A stretch of 64,000 nt of DNA from Lingula anatina (lineage: Eukaryota; Brachiopoda; Lingulata; Lingulida; Lingulidae), in assembly GCF_001039355.2 (NCBI RefSeq), contig NW_019774624.1:876312-940311 (forward strand), in the 5' to 3' direction. Under the pieces are notes generated by a model that was not told where the DNA came from, searched no databases, and saw only the letters and a program-made list of their open reading frames with translations. How positions within the stretch are numbered: the first letter of the stretch is position 1; each line of letters opens with the position of its first letter. The position numbers were made by a program, and so were the translations under genes. This document shows positions 49,309 to 62,600 of the stretch, piece after piece.

Positions 49309-51709
49309 AACCATGTGTACTCCGGCCATGGTGGGCGGTTGTTGGAATCCCTATTATCTTGATGAATCCTTTTTTTACGTCTTCTACATGAGAACTGTCT
49401 CTTCTTGTCCCTCCGGCTTTCGTTGTTTTTTCGTAATTTCTAATCTACAAATAGAGATAGTGCTTTCACACGTTTTGATATACACCGTGTAGCTAAGATT
49501 AAAGTGTACCAGATAAGAAATTAAAGAGACATGTTTGGATTAAAACGCAAACTTCAGAACAACATGTCACCCCTAGTATGGATCTACCTTGTCACTTGTT
49601 AAAACAGTCCCATTTTTTCCTCATAATACTACATGACAATAGCCGAGTTACCAACGGTGCCAACGCTCCCAAGCCAAGTGCACTTATAGTAAATGTCACA
49701 GTGTATCGCATTAAAGTTCTCGGACTGACAATTGAAACACACAATGAAGTAATGGATTTTTACCCCGATGAAGAACAAAAACTGTCGATACATCAAGACT
49801 TGTACTACATTGTTTTGACTATTGAATCAGTATCCAAATACGCACGGTGATCAATGCGGTCTCCTGGTACCAAAGTCGCTACATCGACGAGTACTTACAG
49901 CCCCTCCCGTGCCAGTTGATTGGGCACTTACGGCTGAATTGCTTAACAAATATACAAAGACGTAAGGCAGTCTGTCCGATTCTCACTTTATGATCACAAA
50001 ATTCATATAATGTTGTTCCGAACAAATACGATGTCTCCGTATGTTAATCGCTTATAAACTTAAATGAAATCGACACATTATTTTGTTAATGACAGAGAAT
50101 CAAAATCTTACAATCAATTTTCTTTTCTTTACCCATACCTTATTGTTTCACATGTTCACAGTACACGCTTGCTGCTGTGAAATTTATTTTATTTTATTAA
50201 ATTTTCTTTATTTTTAAATTACGTTTAACTTATCACTATATTGACCGACTCTCTTGGTGGATCTCTCCCTCTATCGCTCTCTCTCCAAAATTATTGTTTT
50301 TTATTTTCTTATTATCGTTACCAAGCATCGATGTCAGTAGCCACCCTTTCAGACTACAAAACACAACTGAAGTTCTGATTTTACCAAGAATCATATCAAT
50401 GGATTATCTAAAAGTAAATACTGGTAAGTTGATCAATCCTCACTTCGATTTGTACTCCTGATTAAGAACACTGATTCAAATAAAAAAAATTATGCTCCAG
50501 GATAAATAGAAACGTAAGCATGTTCGGTACGTACCTTTCATTACGATTATAACTCCGAGGTACATGAAGTTTCATGCATTTTCGCCTGCTCTCCTCAGTA
50601 AGGCGGGGTGAACTGTGAAATAGGACGCGACTTTGTCGCGATGAGAAAAGAAATGCCACTTAATTCGTCTTTTCAAAAACCGGCATTAAGCAAAAGCCCT
50701 TTTTAACTATTTCACCATGTCACCGGGGTCTGTCAAAGCTTTACTTGATTGCTTACTTTGGGTCCGTGCCTTCCCTGTTTGCATGATTTCATATTAGGCC
50801 GCTCAAATAAACCTAAGTGTGTACACTGTGTCGATCATTGCTTCAACACAAACATATGATCATAATGGGCCATTTCATCCTCCATTTGTGTAATCCATCG
50901 AAGAATGGAAGTGTATATTTGTTTAATTGCCGGAGTTTCTACTAATGGATCGTGGACCACCATTGCATGGGTTCATAATGGCAGGGCACTTGATAGAATA
51001 CAATGTTCCGCGAGGTAGACACGTTTGGCGGCCTGAGGGAGAAATAAAATTGTTAAGAATTATGAAAGCCATTAAATATTTTCATACCCTAAATTAGCCA
51101 TAGCATTATTTTTCTAAAGGTGTACTGGTTATTAACAGTTGATCTTTCCCACTTGGGCACACAAACGGCATGTTTCACAACTATTATTGGCTTGAAATGA
51201 ATGCCCCTTTTGTCCTGCCACCCGCTTTCTCTTCTTTGGTATTGACTAATTGAAAGTCTGTTTAAATAATTGTTATATAATTCCAACCGAAGTTGAATAT
51301 TTCGTCTTTGACTTCGCGTAGGCCTATAATAGTTTCAGGAACTTTTTAATTGCCATTTATATTTTACTCCGGTGGCAAAAATAAAATAATGCTTTGGCTC
51401 CGTTCACATGGAAAAGCTATTTTCTAAAAATCTAAAAATCTATTTTCGGTATCTTGTGATCACGGTCTGTGCCCTGAATACCCCGCGGCGTAACGCTGGC
51501 CGCCCCTCCAGCTTATGTATTTTTTTCCTGATGATTCTTTTTCTTTTTCTTCCGCTATGGTTATTCCAATTCTTTCACCTTGTCTCCGGTCGTCGGGTGA
51601 CCAGATTTTTTCCTTAATATTGAATTGGTGTAGCCCTTTTCTGGGCCAGTATTTTCTCCGGCCGTCGGGAGACCGAAGCCGCAAAGTTTTTCGTGCACGA
51701 TCTGTATCA

Positions 51710-52078
51710 TTATTTATATAAGTCAAGGGTAGTATTTTTGCCTGGTTTGCTTAGTATTATGTTTTTCAGCTTAAGTTCTTTAAATAGGAGGTTATTTTCA
51801 AACCTGCTGATTGTTTTTATGCCCAGAAAGAATAGTCTGCTTGATATATATACAATGTTGACCAGCTCGTGCAGAGTTGTAATTCGGGTACTCATTGGAA
51901 GTTTGAGTGCCATGCGTAGCGCTCTATTTTGAATTTTTTGTAGATCGTTAAGCCTAATTAGGAAAGGAGGGGCATAAAAAGACAAAGCTCGTGCCTGATA
52001 AAAGGAGTAGAGGCGACGCAACTTTTGTGAAAAATCAAAAGTTTTCTCTCTGATAATCCCACAAAAAATGCAGTACAT
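51710..52078 (-). mobile_element. LINE reverse-transcriptase C-terminal fragment, second copy
   Basis: Same fragment as 46983-47312 in the duplicated block, here 122 codons with LIRLNDLQKIQNRALRMALK. The frame is open slightly further upstream. Confidence 0.65.
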
Positions 52079-52104
52079 ACGTAGTTAGCTTTAGCTCAGT
52101 TTAA

Positions 52105-52312
52105 GGCTCTGTTTTCACAACTTTTAGATCGATCTATCACCGCGGGGAGTCTCACTAGATTACTGTCAGATAATCCCCCTTAAGTGTCCGTCCCCGCCTA
52201 CTACAAGCTTTAAGGGGTAATTAACTTTCGTGTCCGCCCGGCTGACAGCTATTTAGCGTGAACCCCCAGGGAGTTAGGTCGATCCAATGTAGGTCGATCT
52301 AATCTATGAGAA
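52105..52312. mobile_element. MITE, GATCGATC-ended family, copy cut by assembly gap
   Basis: Starts near GGCTCTGTTTTCACAAC, contains AGATCGATCTATC and GGGGAGTCTCACTAGATTACTG, and ends TCGATCTAATCTATGAGAA before the N. The same interior, in reverse orientation, lies at 56665-56882. It follows CAGTTTAAG, after which the left block (about 47370) reads straight on, so the insertion is missing there. Confidence 0.75.
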
Positions 52313-52313
52313 N
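52313..52313. other. Single-N contig join
   Basis: N between the MITE and a sequence that restarts at CAGTCTTGAGAAGCAA, the same point as about 48571 in the left block. Confidence 0.85.
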
Positions 52314-52886
52314 CAGTCTTGAGAAGCAAAGGCCCAAGATAGGAAAGGAGGGGCATAAAAAGACAAAGCTTGTGCCTGATAAAAGGAGTAGAGGCGACGC
52401 AACTTTTGTAAAATGTCAAAAGTTTTCTCTCTGATAATTCCACCAAAAAGATAGCACATTTTGATGAAATGCAGAACAAGCTGAGCTTTAGCTCAGTTTA
52501 AGTTCAAGATCGTGGCACCAATATAAGGACTTTCAACTGAAGAGAAGGGAAATATAATTGTCGAAGCAGATGTAAACTTTCTGAAGTATACCGTATTTTT
52601 ATGCAAAAGGTAATTTGCTAAGTCCCACGAGAGCCCTCACTCGTTCTCGTCTCGTGGCATCCCGATTCAGGGTCCAGGTCGTTGTTGTGACGTGCCTCAT
52701 CCGGGACTCGAACCCGTGACTTTGCGTTACCAAGGTTGATGACGCTTTGGCTGTCTCATTTGCATCCATGCACGCTACCGACTGCTCCGTGACTGACCCG
52801 CCCACCCTCCGTACGTGCGAGTTTCCTCTTATAGTAATCAATCGCAATTTTGAAAAATTAATTCTGGCAAAAAAGGACACAGCAGA

Positions 52887-52960
52887 TAGCGGGACTCGAA
52901 CCAGCGTCCGAATTCCTGCCTGTCTGCAAGACAGCAGAGTTACCACGCAGCCACGACAGC
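52887..52960 (-). mobile_element. tRNA-like SINE segment, copy 3
   Basis: Third copy of the A box / B box segment seen at 47763 and 49145, with the companion B box near 52702-52714. A truncated repeat of that companion B box occurs at about 53957-53969. Confidence 0.6.
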
Positions 52961-53412
52961 TTCGTCGACAAGAGACGATCAGATGGAAACTTTCAACCTT
53001 GTCACGGAGAGCGCCAGATTGGATGTACATGTGTAGATCTGCTATCCCAATCGATAATCCGGGTGCCGCATTTCATCCCACGAAACCCCAGTCCCAGACA
53101 TGAACGGTATTTTAGTGCATGATGCACAGGAAGTCGTGTTTGAGAACCCGACACGGAGCTCGGAGTTTGTTTTATACTAAGATTTAGTTTGGATTTACCC
53201 ATGATATTAAAGAGTCCACAGGGATCAGATGCGGTTCACAACAGGCGTGTTTTACTTTTAGCGAGAACCTAAGAGGAGAGAATAAAAAAAAAAAAAAATC
53301 CCAGTGTTTAATTACTGGTGCGATTGCAGTGATGGTAATTTTGAGTAAAACATATTTGGCACATAATTCTGCCGAGGAGACATCGTTTTTCTACCGAACA
53401 CGGTTAACAGGT

Positions 53413-53582
53413 CAGGCCCGTAGCCAGGGGGGGTTCGGGGGGATCGAAAGAACTGCCCCTTTTGCTGGGAAAAGGTCCACTCTGGGTAAAATTTGAGCTA
53501 GGTACATGAAGTTTTTTTATGGGAAAAGGTCCACTTTTTCAGAAAAAGAACCCCCCTTTTGAAATTTCTGGCTACGGGCCTG
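53413..53582. mobile_element. CAGGCCCGTAGCCAG-family MITE with 5-bp target duplication
   Basis: 170 bp with perfect 15-bp inverted ends CAGGCCCGTAGCCAG / CTGGCTACGGGCCTG, flanked by CAGGT on both sides (53408-53412 and 53583-53587). The related sequence at 48281-48290 reads GTTAACAGGT followed by GGTATG with a single CAGGT and no insert: an empty site. No coding potential. Confidence 0.93.
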
Positions 53583-53880
53583 CAGGTGGTATGACCTGCT
53601 GTTATACGGGAAAAGCTACTGAATCAAAACAAGTTGGATCGCTTTCCTTGATAGGCCTGTTCTGAACGTTCCTAGTTAGATGACTTCAGATGCTTTAATT
53701 TTCATTTTGTTTTGCACTGAGATAACGTTTGGTTTCACCTTTGACGTTACAGAGCACGGTGAGATGCACAGCTGTTCAAACCTCGGCGGTTTTAGTATTG
53801 AGTAGTCTTTACTCTTTCAAATGTCGACTGCGGACTTGCCCCGGGTACTGCATGAACATATGAACAGTCTTATGTAAAAA

Positions 53881-55856
53881 AACAAAAGTTTTCTCTCTGA
53901 TAATCTCATGGCATCCCGATTCAGGGTCCAGGTCGTTGTCGTGACGTTCCTCATCCGGGACTCGAACCCGTGACTTTAGTAAAGACCGCCCCTTTCTTTT
54001 CTACCCCAGTGCGTTATATCATGATGGGGACATCAGAATACTTCCCTTCCTTAGTGCAGTCACATTGTTGGTTAAATTAATTTAAAAAAAAAACATGGAT
54101 GTCATGAATTGGGACTTAATTAACAGCAAGTGTTTAATGAAAATTCTTTTGATAAGAGTTGTGTGAAAGACCGCACCATACCCATTTTGTATTTATTGTG
54201 AGAATAGTGAGCCATTCTAACAATCAGACATGAAACAAATACTATATCAAATGAAACACACATTATTTCATTATCCAACACTGCATAACATACATTTTCT
54301 TGTGCCTCAATAGATTCCTTCAAGCCCCTTTGCACTGAATAGAAAGGTGACCATGAATCTGGCCAGGTGGCGGAGGCTCAAGGGATCGATAAGATCAAAT
54401 CATTTATTTTATAATGAGCATTAGTAGTTTCAGTAATACAAGAACTAATTTAAAAATGCCTTTTACAGTGCAATACATCTGAAAGAAAGAAAGAAAAAAA
54501 CAATACTTGTATCTAATAACATTTAATTGAGATCTTTGGGTCAAATTTTCCATATCACAACACATTTTCAAGAACTCAAATACATACGATTTCATTTCTG
54601 TAAAAGAACAGACAATAAAGAAAGATTTTCTTGCTTTGAGATTAAATATACATCTATCAGTGTTAAAACTCAGATTATATCATTCATGCAGTAACACAGT
54701 TCTTATAAACATAACTTATAACATGAAGTATAGATCATTTTTAAATATTATGATTAAAATTGGTAGTGGTAATTGTCAAATAAACAAGGGAAACTGGTTG
54801 TTAAGGTATGTAAATATGGATAACTCCGTCCAAAGGATTCCTCTGAAAAGCAATAGACAAACTAAAAGCATGCTTTTAAATGCCCCAAATCATTAAAACA
54901 ACAAAATGCACCAGACATTCTAAAACAATGTCAGTCCCTAACAAATTCTGTTTCAACATATACATAAAGTGTATATGTCAGTAAGCACTGACTAGATTAT
55001 GTAAGCATGATTTGAGTATAAATATTTAAAAGTCATGCAGTTTCACTGCTGCATTATATATATAATATTATATAAATAAATCAATGGCATCATCATAGTT
55101 TAACCAACAATTGAAGTTTCATAAAATCAACACATTGTTGTATCACGTAAAATTTGTACATTAAACAATGTCCCCACAATGCTTATAGCACATTCTGATT
55201 ACACAGTGCTTACAAATTGCACAGCTTTAAATAGGTCTATAAAGTTTTTCAACTTTTAGACAAATTTCACAGAAGTGGTCATTGACCATTTAACAATTTT
55301 CTTGAGCAGTTACTAAAATGCTTTTGGTATTGTGTCTAAAATGCATTTATCCCCAAAACAAGATCTCCTCTTTTGCATTGAGTCAAATCAATACAAAGCA
55401 AATATATATTTGTCCAAAATTGTACAAAATGTTTAAAAAAATTCTCAAAAGCTCTGAAACTTGGGTAAAAAAAAGGTGTGTATAAATGTCTTGAAAGGAA
55501 GCTGGTGAATTAATGACTGGACAGACTATCTGGAGCACATTTTGGTAAACAAGGAAGATACGTATCAATAAACCTTTTTTTATCATACTTGTATAATGCA
55601 ATCATATGTGCTAAAAAAAATGCTAGGGATAACCAAGATTTTTTTTGGCCTGAATACAGCTGTTATACTCATACCCTGTGTCAGACACTAACTGCACTGC
55701 AACAGTTATTAAAATGTATAAAAAGGAACAAAACAGTTCTATAGCTAATGTATAAAAGATATGTGTATAAATTATTTGAAGCTGGTTACTTTGAATGACT
55801 TGACAATATAATTAACTCTGATCACATGTCGCCAAGGATGACAAAATGAGTAAAAG
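53881..55856. other. Gene-free stretch, probable caspase 3' UTR in part
   Basis: AT-rich sequence with no supportable exon. It opens with a further partial piece of the B repeat (about 53880-53980). A minus-strand AATAAA near 54402 is one candidate end for the caspase transcript. Confidence 0.5.
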
Positions 55857-58800
55857 CTAAGAATAATCAAGATATTTTGGTCTGAAATAGACAAACTTAG
55901 TGAGCCTGGACACAATAGTGGGTATCTGCTTCATCCCGCTGTTGTACTCGTACCCTGTGTCGGAGGCAAACTCCTCAGCAACGACCTTGTTTACCAAGGT
56001 CATCATCTGCAGCAGCTCCATCTCTTGGTGGAACTCCTTCAACACTTGCACCAGACCCTGCACAAACCAGGAGCCATCTACAGAGTTCCTCCATGAGTAG
56101 TAACCTGGAAAGATAAAAAAATTCTTGGAATATTTCTTTTATATATCAGACATCAGTTTGCCTCAATGAGCCACCACTCCCAGAGCATTACAAAGTTATC
56201 AGAATACTTGGCATCAGAATACTTAATTATTGAATAGCAAAATAAATAAATGAATAAATAAGATTAATGGAAATTTGGGCAGCTGTTTAACACCAGTGTT
56301 CCACTATCTATAGATGTCACCTGATGTGTATAGCACAACTTAATTCAGACTAATAGACTAGTAACTCTCTGAGGTCCATTAATGCAAGAGACCAGTGGGC
56401 TAAACAGTCTGGGTATGTTCCTCTTCTGCTCTTACCAGGTGCCACAGAATATGCCACCATGTAGTCTGCCTCTGTAGGAATACGCCGGACTTTGGGCTCA
56501 GTGGCACTATCTGTCTCATCCAGTGGGATATCAACACCCTCATCATTCTTCTTTCCTCGACAGGCCTATAACAAGGTACAGAGAAATCAGTCCAAATAAA
56601 GGTTAATATAAAATCAATTATTTGTAAGATATGGCGGAAATCAGTGCCTGTCAGTTTTGAGTCTATGAGCACATTCTCAGAGATTTAGATCGATCCAACT
56701 AGATCGACCTAACTCCCTGAGGGTTCACACTACAATTGCTGTCATATGACCGCGCATGGAAGTTAATTACCCCCTTACAGCTTTTAGTAGGCGGGACAGA
56801 CATTTAAGTCGGCTAAGCTGACAGTAATCTAGTGAGACTCCCCACGGGGATAGATCGATCTAAAATATGTGGAAATGGGGTCTATGTCATTGAAATGAGT
56901 GCCACCTGTTTTTGTGTAATTCTTTAAATAGGAAAAAATATGAAACTGCCCACCTGTATAAAGAACAGCTTAGGCTTCCCAGCCAGTGATAAACACTTGT
57001 CTCCCTTGAAAAAACTTAGCAGTAAATCTATGGATATTAGGCCATTGGTCCCATATATCCGTCCCTCTATACCATGGCTTAGGAATGCACAGGCAAAACA
57101 GTCAGCATCAGAGTGGTCCTCCTGGGCAGCTACAATGAAATTGACAAAATTAAAACAGTAATCATGTTGCCACAATACAAAACAATACAATGCAGTGTCT
57201 TATCTTAGACTGTATTGGATTAGGAAAGACACTGTATTGTGTTGTGTCAGTACAATTCAATGTCACACCTAACACAATGCCCCCATTACATCAAATGTAA
57301 CAAGATATACTGCTCAAGAGCTCCATATACATCTCGCCCAGTCATTTCCTTGTCCATTTCACCCAGCCATTTCTTTGTCCATCTCGCCCAGTCATTTCCT
57401 TGTCCATCTCGCCCAGCCATTTTTTTGTCCATCTCACCCAGCCATTTCCCTGTCCATCTCACCCAGCCATTTCCCTGTCCATCTCACCCAGCCATTTCCC
57501 TGTCCATCTCACCCAGTCATTCCCCTGTCCATCTCACCCAGCCATTTCCCTGTCCATCTCACCCAGCCATTTCCCTGTCCATCTCACCCAGTCATTCCCC
57601 TGTCCATCTCACCCAGTCAATCTCTATATGGGTCCCAGCAATCCCTTAGTTTTGATTTCAGCCCTACAATACTATTCACTTAAAATTTAACTCAGCATCA
57701 GTAGTGAAGACAAATAAACACACATTCAATGCAATTCCAAGTCACACATAACACAATTCTTCCCTCCATTTCTCTTCTGCATAAAAGTATACGCTGAAAT
57801 AAAGTCAACCAATAGCAAGGACACTATATCCCTATGAAAGTCTACAAAGTCACCCTATGTGTAGTGCTATCATGGCATCAAGTGTATATTCCTTTATTTT
57901 AACAAGTGATCAATCCATGATGTCAAAGTGTTATTTGATTATTTTTTTAATATCATTTAACATTACTGCTCTTCATTTATTTTTTTGTTTGTTTTGGGGT
58001 GAGGGGTTTAATTCAAACATGCTGATGAATTAAATGCTGAATGAACAGTAAGCCTTTTCATTACACATAAATATGTATAATTAAGTTGGCAGCTGATTTT
58101 CCTCATGCTTGATCATTTATTATTTATTTCTAGATCATTAACCGCATCTCAAAATGATTTAATTTCAATCCACTAAAAGATGAAATCAAACCTGAACGCT
58201 CAATGCATGTTTATCAGCTACAGCCCAGTAATACTGAGGCAATGTGCAGATAAACTGACACAGTATTTCATTTTTTTCAACAGGCAACAGTTCTATCTTA
58301 TAGATAAACATTACTCTGATGTCAAACAGGATCACAGTTTATCTCAACAAATTTCCTGTGTGGTTGTTCACCCAATATGGTGGTCTTGGCAACCATTACC
58401 AAACCAACACAGGCATCTGGATTGTTGGTGTTATAAAAAACACATTTGAGTGCTTGGTAACAGAACTTATCGGGTGACTTATGGGCTATGTTACATAATT
58501 TTTGGAAGCAGACTATATATCACATTATGCTTAAAAGCCAGACTATGACTAATCTTTCAGGGATGTCTGACATAAATTAAACCCTTTGGAAAGAACTTTC
58601 AAAATCAAATCTGTGATAAATTAAATACCTTTTAAAAGAGCTTTCTTACTAAATCCTTACCTTTAGGTTGAAATATAAAAATATAAAAGATAATATCTCA
58701 AAGGCAGAGCCAATAAGTTTGATTTTTACTGGTTTTATTAGTTCTTATGAGTGGTTTTTGTTTTTGTTGTTGTTGTTAGTTCTATTTACACATTATCAAT

Positions 58801-59646
58801 GAATTTCGGAAATAAATGTAATTGTACCCAAGAAACAATTAGTGCCTTATCTAAAGGATAAACAACTTCCATGGCAATACTTTCAATTAGACAAAAAAAA
58901 AAGAAAAAAAAAAAGAAAGATGAAAAACTTAATTTACTGCACTACATGGTGATCAAAATCAAAATCATCAAAATCTCTCTTGCAATGGACAGACCTCCCC
59001 CTCCCCCCCCAGTCAGCACTAAAAACCTTCATGCACTGCCAAAAACACTATCTAAAAACTGCAAAAAACTTTGCATTTGTGTCTTCTGTGCATACCGTGT
59101 ACCTTAGGTGAACACCCACACAGACTACAGTAATTTACTCAGTCTTATCAAGTTAGTGCATGCACCAACAGATTAAATCAGAATTGATTTTGGCCTTAAT
59201 TTCCTCGCAGTATATGTCTTATCCAAAATCCAGACATATTATGTATCAATGGGAGCCAAGGGGCCATTTTGCATCCTGTCATGCACATATTTTCCAGGGT
59301 CTGCTAACAATTTTCATCCAATGACATAAGAAGTAAATTATTGTAAATTCAATGAACTTAGTATTGATTGATATTTTTTATAAAAAGCAGGCAGGAGATT
59401 TATAGGAAATTAAACAGGGGTAAGAGTATTAATGAGTGAGATGCTGAAATTCATCACTAGAGTTCATAGACAATTCATAAATGCACATTTAACTGACCTT
59501 GCTTTGGTGGAAAATTCCAGGAAATTAGCTCCTGCTTATACCTGTTAAAAATACCCCCCCCCCCAAAAAAAAAAGACCACTTTAGACTGACCTAGCTTAG
59601 GTGAAAAATTTGAGGAAATTATTTCCTGCTTATACCTGTGAAAAAC

Positions 59647-59677
<31 letters not shown>

Positions 59678-62600
59678 ACTCTTCCAGTTTGCACAGATTT
59701 ACAAGTAGCACTGTGCACAGTAATATAAGTGTCAGTGCATTTGCACTTCCTAGGCAAATCTAGTTCAACTGCATAACCCCTACAAGACTTACACCTCAAA
59801 TATATTCTCAAAACCTGGTCTGAGGTCCAGGGGGCTTCTCACTGACCCTGCCCTATAGATACTAGTAGAAAAAGTTTGTCATATGGGACCTGTTCCACAT
59901 AATAACTGTTATAAGCAGAAAATTGATCTTAGAAAAAATGTTGTTGGATATTAGCTAGGCTGCATTTCAAGAAAGATATAGAAGGTTATTAACCTCATTT
60001 TTTGGTCTCAGGACTAAGCCCCAAGAGCAAACTGTGAATGTGAGTGATACTTAAAGTTGAGACATTAGTATATTTAGGTATGTAAAAACATTCACTGTAG
60101 ACCAATCATTTGAAAAAATAATTTTTAATATCACAAAGTCAACTTCACATATAATCAGCTATGTGATCTAAGCCCAAAAACTTGAGACTTTTTATGGGGA
60201 CACATTTAAATTTTCAGCCATTCTCAGTACATGCAGCTCTATGCCATGTGTCCAGACAAATACATGGTCATGACTCTTTTCTTTTAGACAGAAGCTATTG
60301 AATTATGATATGTCCACCATTGACATGCACTAAATCTAATCTTCCTGTTGCCTACTCACTTGAGCTGGGTCTTTAAGCTGAGCTGGTTTGAACCAATTGG
60401 AAACCCGCCTAATGGCATGAGCCAAGTGAGGTGAATTGCCTTTTTACCCCAGACACTAATGCCATATGATAATGCATAGTACAATGGACAGGCTGAGCAC
60501 CTTAATTGGATGTGATTTAAACCAACTTTGAGTCTGCTAGCACAATAATCATTGTGGATTTAATGGAGTGTGACTGGTTAATGAAGATAAGCAAAATATC
60601 AATAAAACATGCTTAATGAAAAGAGGCGATGTACTTCAGAGAGTCTGGATGGTGTAAAGCATATGCACAGTGGTCATCAATGCATATATACAGACATTGT
60701 GAGGACAACTTACTGTGTCTTTATTTTCTGGTCATGAGCACATTGCTGCTACTATCTGTCAACCCCATACTTGCCTGTCCCCAGAACTGTCAAACAGGTG
60801 GTTGTTTTTGTTAAAAGTTCCTGGAAAGCTTAATTTGTTTGGTATAAATGCCAGTCCTAATGTGAACCCAGAATACTTGTAGTAGTTTTTTATAACAAAT
60901 AATGTAATTTATTGTGCACATTTCTGTAATGTTTGCTTGTTATGGCAAAATCATATTTCTATTTAACTTTCATCTCACTGGAAGATTTTGTATGGTTCAT
61001 ATGCTGATTAAGTTCCAAATTAAGTATTAACAGACTTTCAAGTTTGCATTGTTTCACTAAGATTTGTCTTTAAATTTCAAAGCGCTTGCAGACATGTAAT
61101 ACTTGTAATGCTTGCACCATAATAGACAACCCATGTATCTGTTTTAGTTCTAATTTGCAGGAAAGAAGATACAGGCAAAATGCACACAGAAAAAAAGTAT
61201 AAAAAAAGTATGACTACCAAGTACCACCAGGTTTTGATTCACTCTTGATTCCAAGTGAATCACTGAAAAAAATGTAGATGGTAAATGTTCTGGAACTGAT
61301 GCAGTAATACATCATACAAACCACAGTCTCATTACACAATAATTAATATTGAGTAATTGGCAATCGATACTTTTTTCATTTCAGTAAGTCCATTGTTATG
61401 TTGAAAAAGTGAGTCAAGAAAAAATAACCATCCCTTATCAATCATTTCTGATACAAATTACTTTTATTAAAACTTACAAAAAAAGTAGACTGAAGAACCC
61501 TTTCCTGTTGTAAAACAAGTATAAAATAATTGCCTGAAACTGACTAAAAGATTATTCTTATTTAAAGAACCATTACATGAAACTGGAAAGAATGTCAGAA
61601 CTTGAAACCAGGATCCTTTGCCTAAAACCAGATGGGACTTAGTCTCTAAATTATCAGGCCTTTATCACACAAATTTATCTACTTCAACTTTCACCTCCTT
61701 TCAATCCACAATGCCACAAATTCTATTCTAGCATTTTGAGGCCAAGATTTCATGTAAGGGGTACATATGACAAAGTTAGCAGGTACTAAAAACTGCATTA
61801 ACTTTAAGTCATTGAGTTGCAGAGCTTATCTAAATATGATCTTTTTCATGTTAGCTTTTTGTATAAAATACCTACTAAAATTATGAAATTTATTATTTCA
61901 AAATATAATTTGGCAAACTTTGAAAGCACTGACTGGGTAGTTAAAAATGAAACAGCTCAAATATTTCATTCCATGCTCACTGAAAATTTCATCAATTTAT
62001 CAATATAGATAGATCACCAATACTTTGTGTTTGCCTATAAAGATGTCACCCTCACACCCACTGAAAAGTCTTGTGGCTATGGAGGCAAGCAGTTGATAAT
62101 GGGCAATATCTACTAAAACTGGACAAAGAACAGCATACTGGTGATACTGGAGCACAATAGTTGGCAAAATCTGAGGCTTAACATATGGATCGATGACCAG
62201 CCACTTGCAAGCATAACTTCAAGCTCTTTCAGGCTGTTATCTCACCCCCCCTCCCCCCCCCCCAAAAAAAAATCCCCCCTCTGGTGGTGTGATTGACAAT
62301 TTTCCCTAGAGCAAGTTTCACAAAAGATCTAAGGGCTCATTCCCATGAAACTATCAAGTCTGTACATATAAAGCATGACTACTAAGTACCACTCTTTGAT
62401 TCACTCTTGATTCCAAGTGAACCACTGAAAAAAATGTGGAAAACTAAACCTGAATCTGTAAACCTCCTACTACCATTACCCCCAACTACTCAGAGTATTC
62501 CCTTTCTTCCAATTTTTCCCATGATTTTTTCCCATGATATCTTTCTTTCTCCCTCTGTTTTCAACCTTATTCCCAAAATGAATCCCTTTTCCCCAATGAT

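Larger units (their letters stand above)
49309..52312. other. Second copy of block A (contig 2), probable alternative haplotype
   Basis: Nearly identical to 44628-47370 with scattered substitutions and small indels (for example near 50424 and 51590). It begins abruptly inside a coding exon right after an N and repeats the start of that exon without its donor. No gene besides this exon remnant. It ends in a short transposon absent from the left copy. Confidence 0.75.
52314..53880. other. Full-length copy of sub-block B (contig 3)
   Basis: Its first ~725 bp match 48571-49307 (B2) and it then continues like 47900-48568 (B1), with one 170-bp transposon inserted. It is the likely true continuation of contig 1. 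Confidence 0.7.

Noticed and set aside
47476-53030. Minus-strand frames of up to 143 codons at 47476, 48858 and 52599
   Set aside because: They run through the tRNA-like repeat and vary with copy; no domain is recognisable. The plus-strand frames at 47624 and 52747 are their mirror.
57330-57619. CRISPR array
   Set aside because: The array is head-to-tail without unique spacers, and the window is eukaryotic.
57239-57690. Three overlapping plus-strand frames rich in Ser, Pro and His
   Set aside because: Produced by the 25-bp minisatellite, whose unit is not a multiple of three and lacks stops in every frame.
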